Of a stretch of 64,000 bases of DNA, positions 16,561-25,758 are shown piece after piece. The position numbers and the translations under genes were made by a program. The stretch comes from Candidatus Heimdallarchaeota archaeon B3_Heim (lineage in GTDB: Archaea; Asgardarchaeota; Heimdallarchaeia; Hodarchaeales; Hodarchaeaceae), in assembly GCA_003144275.1 (NCBI GenBank), contig NJBF01000014.1:1-64000 (forward strand), read 5' to 3'. Each line of letters opens with the position of its first letter. Positions within the stretch are counted from its first letter, which is position 1. The notes beneath the pieces were generated by a model. It was not told where the DNA came from and did no database searches. It worked only from the letters and a program-made list of their open reading frames with translations.

Positions 16561-17127
16561 TCAACTCTGGTCACGATAAGATACAGCGCGTCTAATAGCA
16601 GATGCAAATGCAGAAATAACACCAGTGTTCTTAACTGCTGAAGTGGGAAAATATTGAGCATGCATTTTATCTGCAAATCTCTGTCCGATATCGTCACTCA
16701 CTTCCCTGTCACCCTCTAAATCTACTTTATTACCAATTAGAACAGCTGGACTCTCTGGAATTACCTTTTTTACTTCTTTAAACCAACTGGGAAGAGATAA
16801 AACTGTGGATTCCCTTGAGATATCAAAAACATAGATTACTGCGTGAGCACCTTCGTAAAAGAGCGGTCGAACTTTATGAAAAGCGGGTTGTCCTGAGAGA
16901 TCCCAAAAAATCGCAGTGGTTGTACTTTTTCCTTCACTAGGGCTTGTGAGCTTAATAAAGGAGATATCTGCTCCAGCTGTAGGTTTATGTTCAAAACTAC
17001 GTTTAGTAAAGACGGAAACAAGCTGTGTCTTTCCAACTAATGCATCGCCTGCTACAACAATTTTATATTGACTATAATGAGGGATTTCAAATAGTATATC
17101 ATTAGGTGCGGACAAGATAAGAACCAC
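16561..17127 (-). CDS. Small GTPase, Rab/Ras-like
   Basis: All GTP-binding boxes are present: G1 GDALVGKT (27-34), a switch I threonine (T50), G3 DLSGQ (76-80) with the Rab/Ras-like catalytic Gln, G4 NKVD (133-136) and G5 SAVK (163-166). The length (188) is that of Ras superfamily proteins, with ~20 extra N-terminal residues. There is no C-terminal cysteine for prenylation and no N-terminal glycine for acylation, so membrane attachment of the eukaryotic kind is not indicated. It converges with the topoisomerase operon, the two stops lying about 15 nt apart. Rab-like GTPases with these motifs are a hallmark of Asgard archaea. Confidence 0.92.
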   Translation of the reverse strand: MVLILSAPNDILFEIPHYSQYKIVVAGDALVGKTQLVSVFTKRSFEHKPTAGADISFIKLTSPSEGKSTTTAIFWDLSGQPAFHKVRPLFYEGAHAVIYVFDISRESTVLSLPSWFKEVKKVIPESPAVLIGNKVDLEGDREVSDDIGQRFADKMHAQYFPTSAVKNTGVISAFASAIRRAVSYRDQS

Positions 17128-17214
17128 TCATACATTTAATCTTGAAAAGAAGATTTTTTTCTTTGAATTGATGATCATATGATATTCCAACTTGAAGTTT
17201 ATAAGAAACTTTGC

Positions 17215-17355
17215 TTATTCAGATGTCTTTGGTGAAGGGGAATTATTTTTTTCTTCCTGAAGGAATTCTTCTAAGTGTTTAACACAGAAATACTTATTTT
17301 TATAGTTTGCATACAAAGGTTCTTGACACCCAGAACAAATTTTTTTATCATTCAT
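17215..17355 (-). CDS. 46-residue zinc-binding small protein
   Basis: A short frame runs from ATG at 17355 to TAA at 17215. It has C-S-G-C near the start and C-V-K-H further on (C7-x2-C10 and C24-x2-H27), a treble-clef or zinc-ribbon-like ligand set, followed by an acidic/proline tail. It starts 17 nt after the stop of the aminotransferase gene upstream and is probably co-transcribed with it. Function unknown; comparable mini zinc proteins can be regulatory or structural. The paired ligands are the main argument that it is real. Confidence 0.6.
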   Translation of the reverse strand: MNDKKICSGCQEPLYANYKNKYFCVKHLEEFLQEEKNNSPSPKTSE

Positions 17356-17372
17356 CGATAGATCCCAATTAA

Positions 17373-18572
17373 CTACGTTTTCTTGTACTCTTCTAAAGCT
17401 GAGACGATTTTTTTCATACCAAGATGTAGCTGCTCTTTTTCAGCGGTGAAGCAGATTCTAAAGTATTGATTATGCTCTTCAATCTGTTCCGTAGAAAAGT
17501 AGGAGCCTGGAACTGTAGTGACTCCATAATTATACTTCAACCATTTGCAAAAAATAGTCATATCAAGATTTGCTACCTTTGGAAAAAGGTAAAATGCACC
17601 TCGTGGTTTAGAGATTGAAAGGGTATCTGATTTTGTAAGAATTTCCAGACACAAATCTCGACGATCCTGATATGTTTTGACCAGCTCTGAAATCGAACGT
17701 TTTAATTGATTTCTGTCCTCTAATGCTTTATAAGCAGCGTATTGGGCGAGATTATTCGCACATATGTTCATGGTATGATGAATTACTTTGATTTGATCAA
17801 TTATGGGAGAAGGAGCTAATATGTAACCAATTCGGAACCCACACATCGACAACATCTTGCTAAAGCTTTGAATTATAATTGTTCGTTCCCATGCCTCTGG
17901 AAAGGCAGCTATGGATGGATACGCAAGATCATCAAAAATGATATCACTGTAAATCTCATCAGAAATGATTAAAAAGTTAAATTCGACTGAAAAATCAATT
18001 ATTTCCTGTAAAGATTTCTTAGGAATAATTGTACCTGTTGGATTACCAGGACTAATTAATAGTAGTGCTTTAACTGGCTCCTTTTCTAGAATTGACCTTA
18101 ATTTTCCAGTATCAATGTTAAAATTATCATTCACTGTAGTCTCAAGTGGGAGAATCTTTGCATCGTTATACTTGATGGCATTAATATAGGGGGGATAACT
18201 TGGGAACGGAATAATTATATTATCATTAGGGGATAAAATGGCCTTCAATACTGCAAATATCGCGCTCTGTCCTCCAGCGGTGACTAAAACTTCTCTAGGC
18301 GAATAGGTGAGGTTATGAAAAGCTTGTTGAAATGCCACAATTGCTTTTCGGAGATATTCTTCACCCATTAGATCTGTGTATCTGGTTAAATTCTTATTGA
18401 GAGCATCCACAACGGCTTCCTTAATATAAGCGGGAGTGGAAAGATCTGGTTGTCCTATATTCAAATGAATTTGTTCTTTCAGAGGTATCTTTGATTCCCA
18501 TGAATTAACAAGACGAATTCCCGAAATGGGAGTATCAAGCACAACAGGGTTCATGAATTGGTCGTAAAACAA
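17373..18572 (-). CDS. PLP-dependent class I/II aminotransferase (aspartate aminotransferase family)
   Basis: A 399-residue fold-type I enzyme. SPGNPTG (174-180), DEIYSD (205-210), the PLP-binding lysine K239 in SFSKMLSM and R247 in the RIGY motif are all present. These residues are those of the aspartate/aromatic/alanine aminotransferase superfamily (AspC/AvtA-like); substrate preference cannot be decided by eye. Translation could also begin at the internal ATG seven codons in (MNPVVLD). It heads a likely two-gene unit with the 46-residue zinc protein. Confidence 0.9.
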   Translation of the reverse strand: MFYDQFMNPVVLDTPISGIRLVNSWESKIPLKEQIHLNIGQPDLSTPAYIKEAVVDALNKNLTRYTDLMGEEYLRKAIVAFQQAFHNLTYSPREVLVTAGGQSAIFAVLKAILSPNDNIIIPFPSYPPYINAIKYNDAKILPLETTVNDNFNIDTGKLRSILEKEPVKALLLISPGNPTGTIIPKKSLQEIIDFSVEFNFLIISDEIYSDIIFDDLAYPSIAAFPEAWERTIIIQSFSKMLSMCGFRIGYILAPSPIIDQIKVIHHTMNICANNLAQYAAYKALEDRNQLKRSISELVKTYQDRRDLCLEILTKSDTLSISKPRGAFYLFPKVANLDMTIFCKWLKYNYGVTTVPGSYFSTEQIEEHNQYFRICFTAEKEQLHLGMKKIVSALEEYKKT

Positions 18573-18671
18573 TGTACATAATCCACGAGAAAAATGTAAA
18601 TTAAGGTTTGTTCTAAATATTCAAAGATAATTTTTGAGATAGAGTCAATATTGATTGAGAGAGAAATGAGA

Positions 18672-19343
18672 TTAATCCCACACTGTTGAGTCAAGGACTT
18701 TTGAGGCGATATTTACTCCTAAATCGCCTAGAAATGATAAGTCTGAACTATCTTTCGGAGTACCTAATCTTATACATTTATCCTCATTTACGATTGTAAT
18801 TCCATCATGGGGATCGATCTGGACAAGTGAGGTTTCTCCCTTTCGCACTGATATCTTCTTTTTATGGATTAAAACAATTTGGTCAGTTGATCCAAGTAGA
18901 AATAAATTACTTTTACCGAAAATAATGTATTTTGCCTCGGAGTCTTTATCAATCTGAATCTTGGTTTCTTTATTGGTTAAAGATTTTCTGAGCTTGTAAA
19001 TTAGTTTGTTTGCCTCGCTCCATATACCTTCTGTCTCGTTTGAATCCCCATTAACTCTATATAAAGATTCTTGGACGTCTTCTAGTTTTAATCCGAGAAT
19101 AACCAAACTTGATCCTATAAATTCAGTTGTTTCACCTATAGCTCCATGAGATTGTGTATAAATGACTGAATCCACAATGATACCAATTTTTCCAATCAAA
19201 ACAACCCCATTCAGTTCAGAATTACTTTGGAGTTCAACAAAATGCAATTTTTCGAGATTTCTTACTTTGAAGTATTTTTCATCAAGAATCTCAGGAGAGC
19301 CTCTCCAGGAATATAACTCATCCCCTAGTTCGAGTCTGATCAA
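18672..19343 (-). CDS. Conserved hypothetical protein paired with an HTH regulator
   Basis: A soluble 223-residue protein, rich in beta strands, with no motif I can assign. Strand-rich segments (VVLIGKIGIIVDSVIY, KYIIFGKSNLFLLG) suggest a beta-sandwich or barrel sensor-like fold. It starts about 5 nt after the stop of the ArsR-like gene, so the two are translationally linked and the product may be the partner or effector of that regulator. There are no signal peptides or membrane helices. Confidence 0.65.
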   Translation of the reverse strand: MIRLELGDELYSWRGSPEILDEKYFKVRNLEKLHFVELQSNSELNGVVLIGKIGIIVDSVIYTQSHGAIGETTEFIGSSLVILGLKLEDVQESLYRVNGDSNETEGIWSEANKLIYKLRKSLTNKETKIQIDKDSEAKYIIFGKSNLFLLGSTDQIVLIHKKKISVRKGETSLVQIDPHDGITIVNEDKCIRLGTPKDSSDLSFLGDLGVNIASKVLDSTVWD

Positions 19344-19348
19344 TATAG

Positions 19349-20137
19349 TTATTCCTCCTCTTCATATTTAGAGTCTGATTCCTCTTCGTCAATAATAATT
19401 GGAACGCTTACTGGTTTTTTTGCTCTATGATAAAGAAATTCTGCTAGCTTTAATGCTTCACGTCCTGCAAAGGTTAACATGTATCTTTCTCTTACTCCTT
19501 CTTGATGGACCAACCCTTCATCTTTGAGGATTGTAATATGATGTTTGAAGTTACCACCCCGAATATTTGTCTTTTCAGATAGATCAGATTGACGCAAAGG
19601 CTCTTTCTCTAACTCTTTCAACATTTGTAATCGTTTTTGATCAGATAATGCACTTAGAAGTTCAGCGCCTCGTTGATAAAATTGATCTAATTCTTCTTCA
19701 GGAATTGAAGCGTACATGTCGGTTTTATCACGTTTACTCCTTCTTGTGCGAGGAGTTGCCGAGGAATGGAATAAAGTTCCAACAGATTGATCTATTGAAT
19801 CCCAAACGGATTCTAATATACTTCCAATATATCGTTCCAGTGATGAACCAATATTTTCGCCCCAATCTTTCCAATCTTCTTCATCCCGTGATCTGCGATG
19901 TGGGCGTCTCCGACTTCGAGTTTTTTTTCCTGTCTTTATTTCTGAATCCTTTACATGTTCGATTTCTTCTCGGATATCATGAAATTCATCTCGAATTTCC
20001 TTTTTTAGGTCGCGGAAGAGATTCTTTATTTCATCAAAGTCCCCAGAATTTCTCTTGGATGAAAATTCATCCTCGTCTTTTTCAAATTTATCTGTCAATA
20101 ATTGATCCTCCAGAAAGTAATCTACATTTTCACTCAA
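19349..20137 (-). CDS. ArsR-type winged-helix protein with charged N-terminal region
   Basis: Residues ~155-235 form a winged helix: ALSDQKRLQMLKELEKEPL, then SDLSEKTNIRGGNFKHH as recognition helix, then ILKDEGLVHQEGVRERYMLT as wing, the classic ArsR/HTH_20 layout. The first ~150 residues are unusual: an acidic stretch, a coiled segment (FRDLKKEIRDEFHDIREEI), a cluster of arginines (TRSRRRPHRRSR) and a possibly amphipathic helix. The arginine patch could give non-specific DNA or membrane-lipid contacts. The gene leads a two-gene unit with the hypothetical that follows. There are no Cys metal ligands, so it is not an arsenic sensor. Confidence 0.8.
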   Translation of the reverse strand: MSENVDYFLEDQLLTDKFEKDEDEFSSKRNSGDFDEIKNLFRDLKKEIRDEFHDIREEIEHVKDSEIKTGKKTRSRRRPHRRSRDEEDWKDWGENIGSSLERYIGSILESVWDSIDQSVGTLFHSSATPRTRRSKRDKTDMYASIPEEELDQFYQRGAELLSALSDQKRLQMLKELEKEPLRQSDLSEKTNIRGGNFKHHITILKDEGLVHQEGVRERYMLTFAGREALKLAEFLYHRAKKPVSVPIIIDEEESDSKYEEEE

Positions 20138-20316
20138 AATATGTATGAAGATTACAATTTACACGAATGTGTAAAAGTCTTACTATTTCTTTTATAAACT
20201 CTCCTCTTTTGGCAAAAAATTAGAACTGAAGTCTTACCTGAATTAGTTAAAACAGTAGAAATACTGAAATTCTGTCAGAAAATATCAATAAGTGAAACAG
20301 TTTGCAGGAAATGAGA

Positions 20317-21645
20317 TTAAATAACTGTTGATAGCAGTAATAACCAAATTGTTCCAAGAAACAAATGTATAAGACCTAAAAGACCACCTATTTTCATAAA
20401 TAGCATGAATGAGATGGGTGAACCTTCTCTATTTGATAAATTGATGGCTAAAATATTAGCAGGGCTTCCAATAGGTAGAACATAACCTCCTATGTTAACG
20501 GCAATTACCAAAGCCCACCATTGAATAGGGCCTATAATTCCAGCCTCTTGAAGATCAAAGAAAACTGGTGCAAGAGCTGCTGAAATTGGTATATTATCGA
20601 CAACGGCTGATATTATTCCGATTCCAAATGAAATAAATGGTAGAGAGAAGATTAGGGGTAGTTCTAGAAACGGTGTTAGGATTTCTCCCAAAATCTTTAA
20701 GAGACCCAGAAGTTCTATCGATCCTACAAGAATAAATAACCCCATAATGAAATAAATCGAAATCCATTCAACATCTTCAAATACTTCTTTTGGGTGCATT
20801 CCTGAAAAAAGTAATAAGCATGCAGCAATGAGAAGAGCGATTTCTGCCGCTTTCAAATTGATTATACTTCCAAATATAAAGCCTATTACTAAAGTAATCA
20901 ATCCAATAATTACTACAAAGAAAGTTCTTCTGTCTTCAACTAAAATATTTGGGTCAAGAAGAAATATGTCCTCTACTAGGATTTTCGGAGGATCTACGAA
21001 AGAACTACGGGCAAAAAGATAATAAACTGGGATTGCAGTGATAAAAAGTATAATACTTAACGGACCCATTACTACAACAAAGTCAAGGAAACTAGCACCG
21101 CTTTTTTCCGCAAGTACAATATTTGGGATACTACCAACAAGAGAGGATATCGAAGCAAAATTAGCTGTTATTGCTTCTATAATAAGCATTGGTCGGAAAT
21201 CAAATTCTAAAATCTTGTAAATCTCCACTGTTAAGGGTGCGATTATTAGCATCGTGGTTATTACATCAAAAACAAAGCTGATCACAAATGTTAAAAGCGA
21301 TAATGATAGTAAGAGTGTTCTTGGATTACCTTTAGTAAACCTTACAATTAAAATAGAAATGTACTGAAATAAGCCTGATTTACTTGAAATAATGGTAATT
21401 ATCATCATTGCCGTTATAAAAATTATAGTATTCCATTCTACTTTGGCAACAATTGTATGAAATTCTATTGGATGACCTTCAAACGGCCATTGGCTTACGA
21501 TGAGCAGAATGGATAATGCACTTGCCCCTAGAAGTGCCGAAATTGGTCGATGTAGTTTTTCGCTCGAAATTAGAATGTAAGTTGCTATGAAGATTAAAAG
21601 GCCGATAAGTTGCACTGTTTGATCTTCCATTAAGAACCACTTCAT
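20317..21645 (-). CDS. ArsB/NhaD-family ion transporter
   Basis: A polytopic membrane protein of 442 residues with about eleven hydrophobic helices. It has the family's duplicated architecture, including the re-entrant, helix-breaking segments SFVFDVITTMLIIAPLT and ISAVVDNIPISAALAPVF and the SIPNI/GSPANI stretches. This superfamily includes the arsenite pump ArsB and the Na+/H+ antiporter NhaD; the substrate cannot be fixed, and no arsenic-resistance genes flank it. It may start at M1 or M6. It stands alone, separated on both sides by gaps of about 180 and 310 nt. Confidence 0.85.
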   Translation of the reverse strand: MKWFLMEDQTVQLIGLLIFIATYILISSEKLHRPISALLGASALSILLIVSQWPFEGHPIEFHTIVAKVEWNTIIFITAMMIITIISSKSGLFQYISILIVRFTKGNPRTLLLSLSLLTFVISFVFDVITTMLIIAPLTVEIYKILEFDFRPMLIIEAITANFASISSLVGSIPNIVLAEKSGASFLDFVVVMGPLSIILFITAIPVYYLFARSSFVDPPKILVEDIFLLDPNILVEDRRTFFVVIIGLITLVIGFIFGSIINLKAAEIALLIAACLLLFSGMHPKEVFEDVEWISIYFIMGLFILVGSIELLGLLKILGEILTPFLELPLIFSLPFISFGIGIISAVVDNIPISAALAPVFFDLQEAGIIGPIQWWALVIAVNIGGYVLPIGSPANILAINLSNREGSPISFMLFMKIGGLLGLIHLFLGTIWLLLLSTVI

Positions 21646-21957
21646 TTATTCTCGCAATTCAGATTTAAAATTTGATCGTATTTCCTAGCTAAAAAGAATT
21701 TTGGTAGGATGACATGGGGAGGGAAATAAAATAATTTTTTATATCTAATGTTTGAAGTAATCGAAATACGGGTTGTGTAGGAATTCAGGAGTGAATTCTT
21801 GTTATGATACACGGATTAGACACTAAAGGTTTTGAATTGCCCCTCTAATTACTGACATTGAATCTAGAATATTCTGTTTTAAATCTGGGAATTCCATTAG
21901 TTTTTGTTACAATAGGTTAGACGACTATTCTTGAAGTGAATGGTTGATTTGTTCTCT
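21646..21957. promoter_or_regulatory. Intergenic region upstream of the transporter
   Basis: A 312-nt gap between the 3' end of lipoamide dehydrogenase and the start of the transporter. On the minus strand a TATA-like GATATAAAA near 21737-21745 fits a transporter promoter. At 21781-21798 there is a perfect 7-bp inverted repeat GAATTCA..TGAATTC around a 4-nt loop, about 40 nt further upstream, which could be an operator or a terminator for the upstream gene. Nothing else is recognisable. Confidence 0.3.
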
Positions 21958-23367
21958 TCATTGATGAATAGGTCTGCCAAGGGCACATAGAACAGCTTCC
22001 TTAAGTGATTCATAAACCACAGGATGGGCATGTTGTACTTTGATCAAATCTTCCGCTTTCATTCGATTGGCTACTGCTAAAGTTCCTTCTGAAATTATTT
22101 CAGTTGCATAAGGACCAATAATATGAACACCAACAATCTCTGTAGTTTTTGCATCTAATATAACTTTTACAAATCCTCTGTTGTGGCCAGCAATAATTGC
22201 TCTACCATTACCTTGAAATGGAAATTTGCCAACTAGAATGTCGTCAAAAATTTCACGTGCGTTCTCCTCGGAATGTCCCACAGAAGAAACTTCGGGATTC
22301 GTGAAAATTGTGCTTGGAATGGCGTGGTAACTCATTTCGACATCATGACCGAGTGCATTTTCAACAGCTACCTCACCTTCTTGAGAAGCGGTATAAGCAA
22401 GCATTGGTGAGGGAACTCCCTGTACCACGTCACCGGCAGCATAGATATCAGGGACATTTGTTTCCATTCGTTCATTTACGAAAATTCCCCGATCATATTT
22501 AATTCCAGCCGCCCTCAGATTTAATCCATCTATACATGGAATTCGGCCGATAGATACTAAAACGAATTCAGCTTCAATATTATGTTCTTTCCCTTCTTCA
22601 TCAGTAAACGTTACTCGTTTATTTCCTGCAGGCGTATCTGAAATACGAGTCACACGAGAACTTGTGTGAACCCCAATACCAATTCTTTTGAATGAAGCTT
22701 TTAATTCCTCACCTAGGTCAGCATCTTCCATAGGGAGTAAACGGGGAAGCATTTCGACTACTGTGACATCTGTTTCTTCAAAACATCTGAATACACAGGC
22801 AAACTCACCTCCCACTACTCCTCCTCCAATTACGATTAGACTTTGTGGTAGGCTACCGATTTCCAGCATTTCCTTACTGGTTAATACTTTAGCACCATCA
22901 ATTCCAGGAATTGGAACAAAGAATGGTTTGCTTCCTGATGCAATCACCGTTTTTTTAGTAGTTACTTTGAAATTTGTTTCTAATGATGAAACTGAGATTG
23001 TGTGCGCATCCAAAAATCTTCCTTCACCATTTAGTATCCGAATGTTATTCTTCTTCATCAGAAAATTTACCCCCCTAACCAGTCGCTTAACAATCATGGT
23101 TTTTCTTTTCAGAATACTCTGAAAATCCACTCCTATATATTCTGATTTAAGACCAAATCTTGCCATTTCTCGTAATGATTTACAGTGTTTTGCGGATTGT
23201 ACAAAAACTTTTGTTGGAATACAACCTCGATTGAGACAGGTACCCCCAATTTGTCCTTTTTCAACTATAACTACATTTGCTCCTAGTTGAGCAGCACGAA
23301 TAGCCGCAACATAACCAGCAGGGCCACCACCAATGATTGTAATATCAGTAGCAATTGATTCTTCCAT
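21958..23367 (-). CDS. lpdA: Dihydrolipoamide dehydrogenase (pyridine nucleotide-disulfide oxidoreductase)
   Basis: A 469-residue flavoprotein with FAD motif GGGPAGYVAAIRAA, the redox disulfide GGTCLNRGCIP (C44/C49), NAD motif GGGVVGGEFACVF, the second FAD motif (YAAGDV) and the active-site pair H448/E453 in HAHPVVYE at the C-terminus. It would reoxidise dihydrolipoyl groups with NAD+. No E1/E2 2-oxoacid dehydrogenase or glycine cleavage gene is in the window, so its partner complex is unknown. The gene stands alone behind a palindromic control region (23401-23416). Confidence 0.92.
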   Translation of the reverse strand: MEESIATDITIIGGGPAGYVAAIRAAQLGANVVIVEKGQIGGTCLNRGCIPTKVFVQSAKHCKSLREMARFGLKSEYIGVDFQSILKRKTMIVKRLVRGVNFLMKKNNIRILNGEGRFLDAHTISVSSLETNFKVTTKKTVIASGSKPFFVPIPGIDGAKVLTSKEMLEIGSLPQSLIVIGGGVVGGEFACVFRCFEETDVTVVEMLPRLLPMEDADLGEELKASFKRIGIGVHTSSRVTRISDTPAGNKRVTFTDEEGKEHNIEAEFVLVSIGRIPCIDGLNLRAAGIKYDRGIFVNERMETNVPDIYAAGDVVQGVPSPMLAYTASQEGEVAVENALGHDVEMSYHAIPSTIFTNPEVSSVGHSEENAREIFDDILVGKFPFQGNGRAIIAGHNRGFVKVILDAKTTEIVGVHIIGPYATEIISEGTLAVANRMKAEDLIKVQHAHPVVYESLKEAVLCALGRPIHQ

Positions 23368-23400
23368 TTAATACCAACTCTGTACTTAGTAATGTTCGAT

Positions 23401-23430
23401 AATACCTATTGGTATTCCTTTAAATTAATT
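23401..23430 (-). promoter_or_regulatory. Palindromic operator and TATA element of the lpd gene
   Basis: Reading on the minus strand, a TATA-like AATTAATTTAAA (23419-23430) is followed directly by the inverted repeat AATACC-TATT-GGTATT (23401-23416). Transcription from this TATA element should begin near 23397, so a protein bound to the palindrome would block initiation, the usual site for archaeal repressors. The lpd start codon lies about 34 nt further on. The regulator is unknown. Confidence 0.4.
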
Positions 23431-23601
23431 CTTTAGTTGCATTGTAGCAAATACCTCTAACTAGATATTCGTAATAAAAATCTAAAATTTATATTGAGGT
23501 ATCAATGTAAGGAAGAATTTTACCCTGATTCTCGATTTAAATATCCACCAGTTAATCTACTGTTGGATAAGTGATTTTTATTCAGTCCCACCTCATGAGG
23601 A

Positions 23602-25629
23602 TTATTTTCTTTTCTTTGTTTTTCTTTGAACCAGTTTTGGTACTTTTCTCGTTTCAGGTCTTTCTAAAGCCAGTATCATATCCCTTATCTCTGCAGCTTT
23701 CTCAAATTCCAGATTTTTCGCTGCAAGCCGCATTTCATCTTTTAATGCTTTAAGATACTCTGGTAAGTTTTCTTTTGGAATTTTCTCTCTTTTAATATCC
23801 GTAAAACTCGTTTCTAGTTCAATCAGCGGTGATCGAATCTGCTTTGTTATTGTCTTTGGCGTAAGTCCCATTTTTTCGTTGAACTTAAGCTGAATACGTC
23901 GTCTTCGCTTTGTTTCTCTGATAGCGGCTTCCATAGACTCTGAAATTCTGTCGGCATAGAATATTACTCTACCATGTACATTTCTGGAAGCACGCCCAAT
24001 TGTTTGTATCAGAGCTCTTTCATTTCGCAAAAAACCCTGTTTGTCCGCATCAAGAATGGCGACTAAGGAAACTTCAGGAAGATCAAGACCTTCACGCAAT
24101 AAATTTATTCCCACTAATACATCGAAGTCTCCTAAGCGGAGTGATCGTAGAATGTCTGTTCTTTCCAAAGTTTTTATCTCGGAATGTAGATATCTTGATC
24201 GAATTCCTATTTCATCAAAGTAATCTGCTAGATTTTCTGCCATTCGTTTTGTTAATGTAGTTACTAGTGTTCTCTCCCCTTTTTCAGTAGTCTTTTGAAT
24301 TTCAGTGACTAAATCATCAATATGATTTGGTAAATTTAGCCGTACTATAATTTCAGGGTCTACCAGCCCAGTTGGTCGTATTATTTGCTCTACAACGTTA
24401 TTTTTTCCACTCTTATGTAACTCATACTGACTAGGAGTCGCACTAAGAAAAATTGTTGTACCCATTCCTTCTTCAAACTCACTAAAAGTTAATGGTCGGT
24501 GATCGTAAGCAGAGGGCAAACGAAACCCATAATCAATAAGATTCCTTTTCCTTGAAAAATCCCCTTCTCTCATTCCCCCTATTTGAGGGATTGTCATATG
24601 TGATTCATCAACAATGAGTAAATAATTATCAGAGAAGAAGTTAAATAATGTGGCTGGAGGGTCACCTGGTTCCCTTCCATCGAAATATCTAGAATAATTT
24701 TCCATCCCTGGAGCATATCCTATTTGGTCAATCAACTCCAGATCATATTGAGTCCGTTGTTGCAGACGTTGAGCTTCAACGAGTTTATTCTGCTTAGTTA
24801 ATTCACTAAGCCGTTCCTTTAATTCTTTTCGAATATCACCAAGTACAGCTTGTAATTCCTCCTTTGGCCTTACATAGTGTTTTGCAGGAAAAATATATGT
24901 ACGCTCCAATTCTGTAATACGTTTACCAGAAACGGGATGAATTATTGAAATACGTTCAATCTCATCTCCAAACAATTCTATACGGACAGCTGTATCATCA
25001 TAGACGGGCCATATATCGATAATATCCCCTTTTGATCGAATCTTCCCCCTTGTAAGTGCAATCTCATTCCTTTCATAGAGAATTTCTATCAAGTGAGATA
25101 AAATTTTCTCTTTGGTTATCTGCATACCCTTGTGAGCAGAAAAGCTCATATTTTTGTAATGTTCAGGTTTTCCAAGGCCATATATACAAGAAACTGATGC
25201 TACAACGAGTACATCGTCCCGTTCCAATAAACTCCTGGTAGTTGACGCACGCATTTTGTCAATTTCCTCATTTATATCAGAGTCCTTTTCTATATAGCGA
25301 TCAGGAGTGGGAAGATACGCTTCTGGTTGATAATAATCATAAAAAGATACAAAATATTCTACTGCATTTTCTGGAAAATATTCTTTAAATTCTTGATATA
25401 ATTGGGCAGCAAGAGTTTTATTATGAGAAATCACTAGAGTAGGCTTATTGATTTTTTCAACAACATTTGCTACTGTAAACGTCTTACCTGAACCTGTAAC
25501 TCCTAATAAGGTTTGAAAAGTTTTCCCAGCCTTTATTCCCTCTACTAATGATTGGATTGCCTGAATTTGATCTCCACGTGGTTTAAACTCAGAAACTAAC
25601 TTGAATTTTGACAGTAGAATACTCTCCAA
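23602..25629 (-). CDS. uvrB: Excinuclease ABC subunit B
   Basis: A 675-residue DNA-damage verification helicase of bacterial nucleotide excision repair. It has the N-terminal FKPRGDQIQAI, Walker A GVTGSGKT, the beta-hairpin region VSFYDYYQPEAYLPTPDRYI, Walker B VDESH, motif VI QTIGRASRN and the C-terminal UVR helix pair (LEFEKAAEIRDMI) that binds UvrC. The start is TTG with no visible Shine-Dalgarno; a TATA-like element 22-31 nt upstream suggests a leaderless message. uvrC lies 1.8 kb away on the other strand; uvrA is not in the window. Confidence 0.96.
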   Translation of the reverse strand: MESILLSKFKLVSEFKPRGDQIQAIQSLVEGIKAGKTFQTLLGVTGSGKTFTVANVVEKINKPTLVISHNKTLAAQLYQEFKEYFPENAVEYFVSFYDYYQPEAYLPTPDRYIEKDSDINEEIDKMRASTTRSLLERDDVLVVASVSCIYGLGKPEHYKNMSFSAHKGMQITKEKILSHLIEILYERNEIALTRGKIRSKGDIIDIWPVYDDTAVRIELFGDEIERISIIHPVSGKRITELERTYIFPAKHYVRPKEELQAVLGDIRKELKERLSELTKQNKLVEAQRLQQRTQYDLELIDQIGYAPGMENYSRYFDGREPGDPPATLFNFFSDNYLLIVDESHMTIPQIGGMREGDFSRKRNLIDYGFRLPSAYDHRPLTFSEFEEGMGTTIFLSATPSQYELHKSGKNNVVEQIIRPTGLVDPEIIVRLNLPNHIDDLVTEIQKTTEKGERTLVTTLTKRMAENLADYFDEIGIRSRYLHSEIKTLERTDILRSLRLGDFDVLVGINLLREGLDLPEVSLVAILDADKQGFLRNERALIQTIGRASRNVHGRVIFYADRISESMEAAIRETKRRRRIQLKFNEKMGLTPKTITKQIRSPLIELETSFTDIKREKIPKENLPEYLKALKDEMRLAAKNLEFEKAAEIRDMILALERPETRKVPKLVQRKTKKRK

Positions 25630-25758
25630 TAAGATAATTATGATAAATGTCTTATAAATATTGATGCTGGTAATAAAATCAGCTTTTTATATTGTAAGAA
25701 TTCCTCAAATTATAGGAACTGATCGATTCACGGTGTCAAAAAGTACAGAGGATCAAAT
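25630..25758. promoter_or_regulatory. Divergent promoters of uvrB and a GTPase gene
   Basis: Within 129 nt there is a leftward TATA-like TATTTATAAG (25651-25660) for uvrB and a rightward TTTTTATATT (25684-25693) for the GTPase. Between the rightward box and the GTG start lies a short inverted repeat TTCCT..AGGAA (near 25703-25720), roughly at the expected initiation site. Confidence 0.35.

Noticed and set aside
19567..20148. 193-codon rightward frame
   Set aside because: Antisense to the ArsR-like gene, which has clear motifs; the frame is rich in F, H and L as expected for a shadow.
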